DNA of 64,000 nucleotides, taken from assembly GCF_030867095.1 (NCBI RefSeq), contig NC_081828.1, positions 209,008,978 to 209,072,977 of the forward strand, read 5' to 3'. Position 1 is the stretch's first letter; each line of letters starts with the position of its first letter. The notes under the pieces were generated by a model that searched no databases, was not told the origin of the DNA, and worked only from the letters and a program-made list of their open reading frames with translations. The stretch is from Alligator mississippiensis. Taxonomy: Eukaryota; Chordata; Crocodylia; Alligatoridae. Below are positions 25,501 through 37,500 of the stretch, piece after piece. The position numbers were made by a program, and so were the translations under genes.

Positions 25501-28500
25501 CTAGATGTGCCCACTGTGCTCCTGTTACCTATGATAATCAAATAACTAGTATACATGTCAGCACAGCCATGATGCAAATGTCTAGTATTAGTCAAAGAAA
25601 AGAACAATGAAGAACTAGATAATTTTCAGCAATGTCAGCAACCTGGAGATGCTATGGAGAGACAAGGAAAAAAGCTGGCAACCAGGACTACAGCTTTCCC
25701 TCTATCAATGCTTGCTTAAATTCTATGAAATTTTTTCTGTAACTGCATAAAAAGAACAAACCAAAGAAATAGAGAAGAAAGGAATAAAAGTAGAAAGTAA
25801 GTCAAATGTGGAACAAAGGGGATAGACACAGAAAGAAGAAAGATTGTGAAGCTTTTCAAAGGGGGTTGAGGAAAATGGATCCAGAGTTTGTATAATCTGC
25901 ATTAACATTCACTACTGTTCAAACTAAATTCTGTTTCATTTTGTTTGGTTGGTGTTGGCAAAATATAATTCTCTGGCCTAAGAGTAACTATTGTTTTGTA
26001 ATTAGTTATATTAATTATTGTAATGGTAATCAATTATACTTACTGATTAATGAAAGGATCACAATAACTAAATCAAATATATTCCAACCATTAGTAAAGT
26101 AGTAATGTCTTAGGCCCAGAAATTTCAGGATGAATTCTCCAGTAAAGATGAGAATAAAGACCAAGTTGATTTGCATAAGAATGGTTTTAGTGTTTTCATC
26201 CTCATTTTCCGCCATCATGGCAATCATGTTAAGGCAGATGAAAATTGCAATGGCAATATCAAATGCTTGGTGGGATACAATGTCAAAAACAAAACCTTGG
26301 AATTTGTTCTGAAAGGAAAAAAAGAGAAAGAATAATGTTAGTTGTGAGATTTAAGCAATGCAAAATATTAGTTATTCCTTCTTTTCACCAGAAAGGGAAT
26401 TTAGCTGACAATAAATGTTACTATAATCTGCATTAAGTGTTTTTAGGTGATACCTTTACATAGTCAAGATTGCAACCAAGCCTAATATATACATGTATTA
26501 GAGGAAAATGACATATACATGCTCTGTGCCCCAGGCTGCAGGAAGGATGGAGCCTGTTGATGCAGAACAAAGGTAAGGAGTGCAGCAGAGAGGGAGAAGG
26601 AACATGGGGAGGAGGTTGGGGGGGAGGCTGGGGGCTGTTGCAGAGGAGTGGTGTGGCATGCCAAGGCAGTGGGGAGCAGATGGTAGCTGCAGGTCCAGCT
26701 CCAGACCTAACTCCATGTTGGAGCTGTAGCCACAGCAGCTGTATGCCCCCATTACCCCACCTCATGCTTAATTTAAGGTGAGGGGATTTCTTCCCCATGT
26801 TAAATGTTGAGGAAAAAACCTCATCTTCTAATCAAGTAAAAACACCACTGCTAATGTTTCTTGCTGTATATGGGTATTTAGACAGAAGAAATTATGATAA
26901 TGTTCATTAATCTTGATATTTTTACAGATTTAAACATCAATGAAATGTATTTATTTATTAAATACCAGACATAGGTTATTTGTTATTTCCTATTCATTTC
27001 TCTTCTGTTTTAATTGGCAATATTTTAAATAGGAAGCAAAAAAAAATATCAAGTGATTTAGGTGACAAATAAAACATTATCCTGGTTTTCTCTGTTCACA
27101 AATCACAAATTCTCTGATAAAAATTGCCAAATCTCTGATTTAAAACTCCCAAATCTGCATTTTTCCAAAATTAAAATAAAATACTGTCCCTGTCCCCTTC
27201 ACTCACCAAGATGTGGGTACAGCTGCGGGTGTCCCTCCCCCCACTGCTCTGTGGCACTGAGCAGCCCTGATATGCTGGTGCCTTGCTCATGCCATTGCCC
27301 CTCACTCCTAACCACAGTCCCTCCACCCCCCTGCAGCTCTGCCAGGGCTACAGGGCCAGGGACCCAGGTCCACAGAACCTGCCCCCCCCATCAGTGCCCA
27401 AGCCCCAGCTGTCGTCTCAGGGAGGCAGCAGCTGCTGTGACCTGAGTGGAGTGTGGATCTTGGTTCCCCCTCCACCACAGGTGACACAGCTGGAACAGAG
27501 TCCATGTCACCGCCAGGAGCCCCACAGTGGCTGCATCACCATGGCGAGGCACCTCCTGCAGTGGGGGGTACAACTCCGCGCCATCACCCCCACTGCTGCC
27601 AAGTGGACAGGAGGTGCCTCACCATGGCACCATGGGGCTCTCAATGGTCACACTGAGCCTCCCCACTCCACTCTGCCCAGCTGTGCTGGCTCCCACCTGC
27701 TGGCTCTCACTCGTTGGGTGAGAGCAACAGGGCAGGGAGCCCCAGCCTGCAGTTGCCAGCCTGCATCTGACCCCCTGCACACAAATCTGGGGGGCACATG
27801 CCCCCCATGTCCTCCCCAGGAGTGCACACAGAGGTAGGGAGCCAATCCACCCACCATCACCCAGATGAGCCACCTGTGGCTCTGTCCTACTCCCCACCTG
27901 GGCCCTGTGGCTGTGCATTCCTGCCCTGGCCCTGGGCCCCGGGCCCCGTGTATCTCCTCGGCTGGCCAACAGCCTCTTCCCCAGCCCCACCCAACTCCCT
28001 CCATCCCCCACTCACTATGGGGCTTGAATTCTGCCCCACACCCCATAGATTTATCTGTAGGGAGTTGTGGGAGCTGCTCTCCAGGCTGCCTGGCTGCTAT
28101 ATGCGTGTGTGCATGTGCACATGCACATGGCGCCCCATGCTTGATCACTCTCCTCCCATTCTGCCTAGCCCCTTCCAGGCTGGAACTCTGTCAGCCTGCA
28201 AAGGGAAACCTGCTTTTCCCCACATTTTTAAATGAGAAAATCTGCATTTTATCATGCTTTTCCATGGTAAATGGAAAACCCAGATCCCTTATACTGAATA
28301 GCAGCTAATTATTAGGGCTGTGCAAAACGGCACCGTTCCGTTTCAACTTGCATTTTGATGTTTTGATGGAACAGCATTTCGTTTAGAATTTCATTTTGAT
28401 TCGAAATCACTGTTCCATTTCATTTCATCCAAACAGTGATACTGTTTCAACACTGTTTCAAGTTTTGCCCATACGCTATAATGGGGAAGTTCAAAACAGC

Positions 28501-31500
28501 CTCTCTCATCTGGCAAGCACATCGGGGGCCCACAACCCCAGGAGGGCTGCTGGAGCTGTGCCAGTCCTCTCGGGGTTGTGGGCCCCGATCTGCCTGCCAG
28601 ATGAGGGAGGGAAGCCGGGTGCTGCCGTCTGGGTCCCAAGCCACCGCACACTGGGTCCCAGTACGCCACCGGTCCCAGGCAGCAGCACCCAGCTTCTCTC
28701 ATCTAGCAGGAAGATCAGGGGCTGCAACCCCAGGAAGGCTGTGGAGGCTCAGTGCCTTTCCCCAGCCCAATTGAGCCCAATCACTCAGTTCCCCTCCCCA
28801 GTGCTGTGATCCATCGGGCTGGGGAAGGGTACTGAGCCCCATTGCTCAATTCCCCTCCCCAGCATTGTGATCCATCAGGCTGGGGGAGGGAACTGAGCCC
28901 AATCACTCAATTCCTGTCCCCAGTGCTGCCATTGATCGGGCTGGGGAAGGCAACTCAACCCAGCTGAGTTCCCCTCCCCAGTGCTAGGATCAGGTTGGGG
29001 AAGGCAACTCAGCCCAACTAAGCTGACTTCCCTTCCCCAGCCCGATCCTAGTGCTGCAGAGAGGAACTCATCTCAGCTGGGCTGACTTCCCTTCCCTAGC
29101 CCGATCTATGGTAGCAGTGGGGAGGGGAACTGAGAGATCAGGCTCAGTTCCCTTCCCCAGCCCAATGGATTGCAGCGCTGGGGAGGGGAACTGAGTGATC
29201 AGGCTGAGTTCCTTTCCCCAGCCCGATCCTAGTGCTAGGAACAGGAACTCAGTCAGGCTGCTTCAAAACTTGAAATGTTTTGAAACTTTTGAAATGTCTC
29301 GACTGCCCTTATTTTGTTTCGAGGGTGTTTCAAAGCCCTTTGTTTCATTTCAATTTCACTGTTTCGAGCTCAAAACAAGTCAAAACAGTGTCAAAATGAA
29401 ACAGCCGGTGAAATTTGCAGAGCCCTACTGGTTATCATGAACAATTCACAAACACCCAGTAAGCTGCAAATAGTTTCCCAATGAATTTAATTAATACTTC
29501 AAAGAGACCAACCCACAAACAACTGATAGGCTGTACTTGTTTTCAGTATATTTGGATAATATATACAGAGCACATGTGAAGAAAATAGAAACAATTTGCA
29601 AGTTACTTGTAAAGAGAAAAGGGACAATATTAGTAAATAATATCTGCAATTAATATTCTGGTCAGGTCTAATATTGTTATCAGTTGATTGATTGCTTGAT
29701 TGGTTTTAAAATAGTCAATGATTAAATTTATTTCTATTAAAGTAATTCAGGATGGTCTTACCAGGGGCCTTGGGATGGGTTTTTGTGGTTTCTTGGACCC
29801 AAGTTTCTTCAATGCATTATAATATTTTTTCTGATCCTGTGTCAAAAATAGCTCTTTTCCACCTAAGTATACGGAAATGAACATAGCTATTCATTTTAAT
29901 TCATTCAGACTGTTGACTGAAAACTCCCCATATGTTTGTATAAGTACATTTACCTGTTTTTTAATAAACAGTATTACAGAATTATAGAGAGGTAGGGCTG
30001 AAGGGACCTCTAGTCTAAACCCCTCCTGAGACAGGATCATCCCTATTCAAACCATGCTATAAACCCCATCATCTAAACTCTATAAAATTACCATCAACTC
30101 AGACACAACACAACACAGAACACCTGAACCTAGCATAGGTAAAGCAGGGAAACTATGGCAGACAAAAAGATCCCAGGAAGAGGGCCATGTCCCCCTGCTA
30201 CAGAGGAAGGCAAGAATCCCAACAGTCTGTACCAGTCTGACCATGGGGTAAAATTCTTTCCTGATTCCAAATATGGCAATTGGTCTGACCCTGAGTGGAG
30301 GGGCAAGACCTAATCAGGAATCTTTGACTTCACTCCCAGCAGGAAGATTGGCACATCCTAGTCCAAATCCCCAGCCTTGCCTGCAGAGAACACCCAGTGC
30401 CTCTGAGGAAGGCTTAAAAACGCCCTGATACAAGTAGCAGAAAGCAGAAGAGTGGGCAACCAGCAAAGCTCAGAAGCATGGGAAATGCCCATAGTAGAAC
30501 ATAGGCATAGCTAGGCCTATAATCATCCCTGACCAGTGGCTGTTCAATTTCTTCTTTAACACCTCCAGCAATGAAGAGTCCACAGTTTCCCTAGGCAGTC
30601 TACTCCACTGCCTCACTAGTCTAAGAGTGAAGAAGTTTTTCCTCATATCCATCTTAAACCTACTCTGCCGCATCTTCAGGCCATTGGTCTGCACCCTCCT
30701 CTCTGTAGCAAGAGAGAAAAGGTGCTTTTCCTCTTGTTTATGGCAGCCTTTTGAATATTTGAAGAGTATTTAAGAGAGCTTAGGAAAAATGTTTTTCTTG
30801 TCATTTTTTCCAGTAAACTTTGCTGTGATCAGATATTTGTTAAAGTAGTCAAAGCTTGATCTTGCAAATTTCTATTCGTGCTAGTAGTCTAAAGTCATTT
30901 TCCTTTGGTGTTTTTATAATCATGTTTCTTTAAAAAAAAAAAAATGGCATGGGGATTCAGGGATAGCAGTAATGTCTGAAATATTTTTAAAGTGTACTTT
31001 TGAAAAATTATTTGATGTCATATTGTAGGCAATTTTGGATTTCTTCATCAATGTCAGACTTCTGCAAGAAATAGCTTCCAAGGTACAGAAAATACTCAAT
31101 GTTTTCTAAAGTCTCCATGAATCTGAATGACCAGAGGACTGCTCATTAAGAGATTGTTGATGGAGGACCTTAGTCTGCTGCACATTAAGCATCAGTCTCA
31201 TTTTTTGTATGCCTCGGTAAAGACATGGATGATTGCCTGAAGGTCCACTTCCAAGTAAGCACACACTAAAGAATCATCAGCATACTGGAGTTTGATGACT
31301 GAGGTTGGAGTGGTCTTGCTTTTGGCTCAGAGTCAGCTGATATTAAACAGTTTACCATCCATTTGGTAGTTAATTCCACTCTGACTAGAAGCTTGTTGGT
31401 GATCAGATGTAGCATCGTACTAAGAAATATTGAGAAGAGTATTAGAGTGATGATGCAGCTTGCTTAACTCCCGGCTTAGCCTCAAAGGGATCTGTAAAAT

Positions 31501-34500
31501 ATTCTTTATTGAGAATTACTGCTCACATACCACCATGAAGCAGGTAAAGAATGGTGACATATTTTGATGGGCATCTGTACTTCAGAAGGATGCTCCACAG
31601 CACTTCTCAGTTGACAGAGTTGAAGACTTTCATGAGGTCAAAGAAGGCATGTACAGAGACTTATGTTGTTCCAAGAATTTTTCCTGCAGCTGGTGAGCTG
31701 TGAAGATCATGACAGTTGTGCCTCTAGATGCCCTAAACCCACACTGGGATTATGGGAGGAGCTTTTCAGCAAGTGGAAAGAGATGGTTCAGGAGGTTTCT
31801 CTCAATCATCTTTCCTGTGGTGGACAGCAAGGTGATCCCTCTGTAATTTCTGCAGTCAGACCCGTCTCCTATTTTGAAGATTGTCATGATCACAGTGTCT
31901 CTGAGGTCATCTGGGATTACCTCATCATTACAGATCTTTAAGATGGGGGCATGGAGCTGTAATGTGAGCTCCTCTCCCCCATTTGAAGATTTTGGCAGGG
32001 ATTTCATCAGCTCCAGATACCTTGTCATTCTTCATCTGTGTGATGTCATTCTGCCAAGCACAAATGTCTTTCCACTTGTGGTCAATCAACCTTTGGATCT
32101 CTTAGTCATTTTCACCAAACCAGTCTTGATGCTTCCTGGTAAATAAACCAAGCATCTCTTCGCAGGCATGGATGACAGTGGACTTAAAAGTACCCCAAGC
32201 ACTGCTGACATTTTCCCATTGTTGTTGATTGGAATTCACCAGTTCTTCATTGAGGCTCTGGTGGAAGAGGTCTCACTTAATTAAGTCCTTGAGTCCTTCG
32301 ATGTTGATCTTCTGTGGCCATTGCTTCTGCTGAAGCCATCATTTTTGGGGTCAGTTTGAATGACATAACCAAGCAGATGAGACAGTGATCATCAGCTCCT
32401 AACATAGCTTGGGTGATGTGTACATTTTTGTGATCCTGGGCATGGGCAATGGTGTAGTTAATCAAATGCCAATGCTTGTAACATGGATGTTGCTGTGATG
32501 TCTTGTGCCTGTTTTTCTGGTGGAACAGGGTGTTGCTGATGGTAAGCCCATGTTCCATGCATTTGGTCAAAAGGAAGATGCCACTGGAGTTGACCTTTCC
32601 CACTCCTTCCCAATGGTTCCAGTGCAGAGGTTTGAGTCCCTTCTGAGTGAGGTGTCAAAATTGCTAAAAAAAATAAGTCTGTCTCACTCTGGAATGCCAG
32701 ACAGGACTTGTAAAGGTTTGTGTAGAATTTCTCCTTGGTTTTGTTGGCAGTGTCAAAGAGTCGGGGCATATGTGTTCTCTCCCAGTTTAACAGTCATAAG
32801 GCACTCATTAATTCTGATAAGGAACTCATTGAGTTGGTTTATGAGTTCATTCTTGATCGCAAAACCAACTCTGTGAAGCTGGTGTTCTCCTTCCTGTTTA
32901 CCCTTCCAGAAGGAAGTATAGCCGCTTCCTTGTTCTATAAACTGCCCATCTCCCCCTCACTGGGTCTTGCTCAGTGTAATGACATCAATGTTGTGTTGCC
33001 TGAGTTCTTGAGCCACAACTGCACTGCAGTACTCTGGGCATTCACTATTAGGATTGTCCATGTGGGTCGTGATGTTCCAGGTCCCAAAACTGATCGTGTG
33101 CCTTTGTTGATTTTGACTACAGTAAAGATCCCACTGAACGTGGCTCCCAGTCAGGAAAAAGGTAGCCAGACTATGTTTAGGAAAACTTTTCTAGGCCCCT
33201 GCACATGTGGGGTGAGCACAACAGATCTACTCAGTTACAGTTAATAGCTGAAGAAAGTGCTGGAAAAGCTGTTTCCACGGAAGATGACTGTGCGTGATTT
33301 CTTTTATCTTGGAGAAGCTGCTACACATCAGCTTCCACATGGTTCTTGACAGAATGGGACCTTGATCCAAAGGCAAGGAGGCCAAGACAATTAGAAATCT
33401 TGTTCCACTGCAGCCGTCATTTGCCATCACGACCATTGAGGTTCTAACATCTTCTTCCACCTGCTCTACTGTTGAGGACTTGTAGCCCCATGGCTGGGGG
33501 CTGGGCAGGCTGATTATAATGTGACCTGTACTCACCATTGTGGCAGGGTCGGGAAGGTGCCCTTGACTGGGTACTCACCAAACCAAAATTGGCCTATGGC
33601 TGTTTCTGCCTCTAGTATCTATTCTCCTGCCATGACTTGATGTTGAGTTTGTGATTTACAGAACAGAAGGCAGTTCACTGTGATGATATGTAATCCCTTT
33701 ATAGGTAGGATCTACACTCATGATAGTTACAGTCCAAAACACAGTTCAAAATTAGGGCCTGTCCCTTTAAGGGATGGCAAGCTTGCTGTCTTGGTCACCC
33801 TGTGAGTCTGAGCAGGGCCTCACTGGCTGGGAGCTCCGCCACCCCTACACTTCCTCCACAATCCATTGGTGTTACAACAGAAACAGATGCCTTGGTTGAG
33901 CATAACAAAAGAACAGAAGCCTTTGTGTTCCTCTTACCTCCATCAGGAAGTATTGTAGCCTGGGAGCATCACTTCTCTTTCTCCTCCCTCTTCCGGGCTG
34001 CACAGCTGCTTCCTATCTCCCCACTGGTGCTCCTGCTGGCCAATCTGCTGGCTTCTTTGCCAGCTGATAGTCAGCTGCCCCTCAGGTAACTGGGCTTCCT
34101 TTAGTTCCCCTCTGGGCCGGGTTTTCTCTCTCACCTGGTGGAGAGGGGCACAGAGCCTTCTTCTCCCTTGCTCTGCTACAGCCATTTCACAGCAGAATGT
34201 ACAGAGCTGAGTGTACACAGAGTGTATACAGCAGAGTGTACACAGAGCTGTACAGCTCTGCCCCAGTTGTGTACAGTCTTTCACCACGCAAAGTAAGAAA
34301 ACAAAAAAACCTTCTTGTCCTGGACCCCGGGATGGGTCTGCTGTGGTTTCAGCCTTCCTTTCTCAGGCTTGTCCTCCTCATAGTCCAAAGTCTCTTACCT
34401 CTGATGCTTCTTGTTCACTCTTTACCTGCTGGTTCTTCTTGCTGAGATTTTTGATTCCTAAAGAGCCATGCCCTCATTAGCCTTCCCACAGCTGCAGCCC

Positions 34501-37500
34501 TTTAGCCAAACAGGCTAGCTGCCTTCTCTTAAGGGGACAGGCCACCCTGTTACAACTTACTTTCTAGAAGAAATACCATCAATTACATTTTCATTGGAAC
34601 ATTTGAACCTACTCTAATTGCTAAGCTACTGAGCCTGAAAAGAGTTTAAAATGTTTTTTCATAATTAAGTTTACAGTTCCCATTATATAGTCAGTCAGTT
34701 TCTCCCTTGCTGAAAATGAATGTGACTTTCCTGTTGCAGTATCTCATATACCAACTGCCTACTTGGATTATCTTAGCTGCTCTATCTCCCTCTTCAGTTA
34801 AGAAATAGAAAAAAAGACTAGGAATACAGACATAATTATTATTTGAAGCCTTAGGGAAATATATGCAATTCTGGCTGAGAATGTACCAGAAAGAAGGTTC
34901 CCATTTTCAAAAATGCAATTATTAGGTATAAACATCCTTTTAAATGATACAGGCCTGTTTCAATAAAACAGCCATTAAGAAGTGTTGCATATGTATATAA
35001 CTAAATACACTCCACCAAAATGGCATATTAAAGGCCTATTAAGGTAAACATAAGTACTTATCTTTTTTCTTTGTTCATTAAAATTGTTGATAACAACTCC
35101 GATGAAAAGGTTCAACATGAAGAATGATCCAAAAATTATAAATACCACAAAATATATGTATATGTATACACGATATTCAAATGTAGGCTGCAGATCAGTC
35201 TATAAGAAATAAATAGGACAGACCAGTTAGCAATACATTAATAAATAAATAAAAATGAAAAGTACCAGCCAGGTATATTGTTCCAATTTTGTATTAATTG
35301 TTCTTTTTTATCATCCAGAGGTCAGATTATTCAAAAGAACCTATATGCCAGCCTTTGCATTCACAAATAGCATTTGTCTACATGAATGAAGATATGAAAA
35401 TAGAGATCCAAAAAACCCCTGTCCCAAAACATTAAAGCTGACCAGAAGCTTTGAAATTTTGGAAATGTTTACAGTGGTAAAATTATTGCCTGGAGCATGC
35501 CTATTTCAACATTTAAGTGTATAGAAAGCAAGCTGAAAGAACCAATTCCATCAGGTAGAACCAAATGGGCTGTGGCCTGTAGATCCACTGTAGATTTCTA
35601 TATCATCAGCCCTTGCTCTTCTGTGTTTCTATCCACCACAGCATATCCCTGCCTGCTTGCAGCCTGTATCCCACAGCCTGTCCCAGAGTATTCCACCTGC
35701 ATTCTTCCCCTATCCTATGTTTGAACACTTTAGAATTATAGAAAATTAGGGTTGGGAGACCTCAAGAGTTCATCTAGTTCAATCATCTGCTCAAAGTAGG
35801 ATGATCCCCAACTAGGATCATCCCAGCCAAGGCTTTCTCTAGCTGTGTCTTCAAAACTTCCAAGGATGGAGATTCTAGAACCTCCCTTGGTAACCTATTC
35901 TAGTGCTTACTACCCTCCTCATGAGAGAGTTTTTCCTAATATCAAGCCTAAACTTCCCTTGCTGCAAATTGAGCACATCGCTCCTTGTTCTGTCATCTGC
36001 CAGCACTGAGAACAGTCCAGCTCCATCCTCTTTGGAACCCCCCTTCAGTTAGTTGAAGGCTGCTATTAAATTCTGCTTCGGTTTTTTCTCCAGACTAAAT
36101 AAACCCAGTTCAATCATTTCCCAAGCCTTCTCACCATTTTTGTTGCCCTCTCATGAACTCTTTCCAATTTGTCCAAATCTTTTCTAAAATAAGGACCCAA
36201 AACTGGACACAGGACTCCAGATGTGGCCTTACCAGTGCCGAACAGAGAGGAATAATCACTTTCCTCAATCTGCTGTCAACACACTTACTGATGCAGCCCA
36301 GTAGGCCATTAGACTTCCTCACAACAAGAGCACACTGTTGGCTCATATTCAGCTTATCGTCCACTGTAACCCCCAGGTCCTCTTCTGCAGAGCTGCTGCT
36401 TAGCCAGTCGGTACCCAGTCTGTACCGGTGCATGGGACTATTTGGTTCTACGTGCAGGACTTTACACTTGTCCTTATTGAACTTCATGAGATTTCATTTG
36501 GTCCAATACTTCAATTTGTCAAGGTCTCTCTGAATCCTAGCCCTACCCTGCAGTGTATCTACTACTCCCCCTAACTTGGTGTCATCTGCAAACTTGCTAA
36601 GGTTGCATTCTGTCCCATCTACTAGGTCATTCATGAAAATATTGAACAAAACTGGCCCCAGAACCAACCTCTGGGGCATTCCATTTGATACTGGCTGCCA
36701 ACTAGACATCAAGCAATTAATTATGACCTCTTAAGCCCAAAAATCCAGATAGTTTTCTATTCACCTGAGTCCATTCATCCAACCCATACTTCCCTAATTT
36801 GCTTGTGAAAATGTTGTGGGAGACCATATCAAAAGCCTTCATAAAGTCAAGGTATATCATATCCACTGCTCTTTCCACATCCACAGAGCCAGTCATTTCA
36901 TCATAGAAGGCAATCAGTTTGATCAGGCATGACTTGATCTTTGTGAATCCATGCTGACTATTCCTAGTCACCTTTTCTCCAAGTGCTTGGAAGTTGATTC
37001 CTTGAGGATCTGCTCCATGATTTTTCCAAGGACTGAGGTGAGGCTGACCAGTCTGTGGATCCTCCTTCTTCCCCTCCTTAAATATGGGCACTATATTTAC
37101 CCTTTTCCAATTACCCAGAACCTCTCCTGATTGCTATGAATTTTAAAAGATAATGGCCAGCAGCTCTGCTCTCGCTTCAACCAACTCCCTCAGCTATGCT
37201 AAACTGGTCTTCTGCCATACTTGCTAGTCTTCCTGCATATTGGTATGGTTCATTCCTGCAACCTCAGTAAAGTTTCTTTAAAGTATAGCCAACATTCCTG
37301 GACTCCTCTTCCCCTCAGTCTGGCTTCCCAGGGGATACTGTCCATGAGTTCCCTGAGTGAGTCAAAGTCTGCTATTCTGAAGTCCAGGGTCCTTACTCTG
37401 CTGCTGCTCTTCTTCCTTCCTTTGCTCAGGATTATGAACTCAGTCTCATGGTCGTTGCTGCCCAAGTTGCCATCCACTACTACATTTCCCACCAATTCTT

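Larger units (their letters stand above)
16561..26043 (-). other. SCN intron before the last exon (9.5 kb)
   Basis: The intron runs GTAAGT...TTTAAAG on the minus strand. It contains tandem hATs, a CR1 end, a 1-kb fold-back, a GC-rich repeat block, a long CR1 copy and a GGCTAGGGACAGACATT element, each listed separately. Remaining unique parts (16561-17175, 21064-21956, 23261-24560, 25505-26043) show no gene. A 22-base C run is at 23581-23602. Confidence 0.85.

Noticed and set aside
27283-28308. Several long frames in both strands
   Set aside because: Same GC-rich repeat family; frames do not correspond to those in the other copy.
31020-33540. Craniofacial-development-like host gene on the minus strand
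   Set aside because: The endonuclease-like and RT segments belong to an RTE/jockey-like LINE; three copies of this family occur in the window.
29863-35061. GT-AG interpretation of the linker intron (ATAA|GTACTT ... CTTAG|GTGG)
   Set aside because: It keeps frame but gives KKISG instead of the conserved KKLGG, and uses a poor donor. AT-AC at this position is known for the family. Kept as an explicit alternative.
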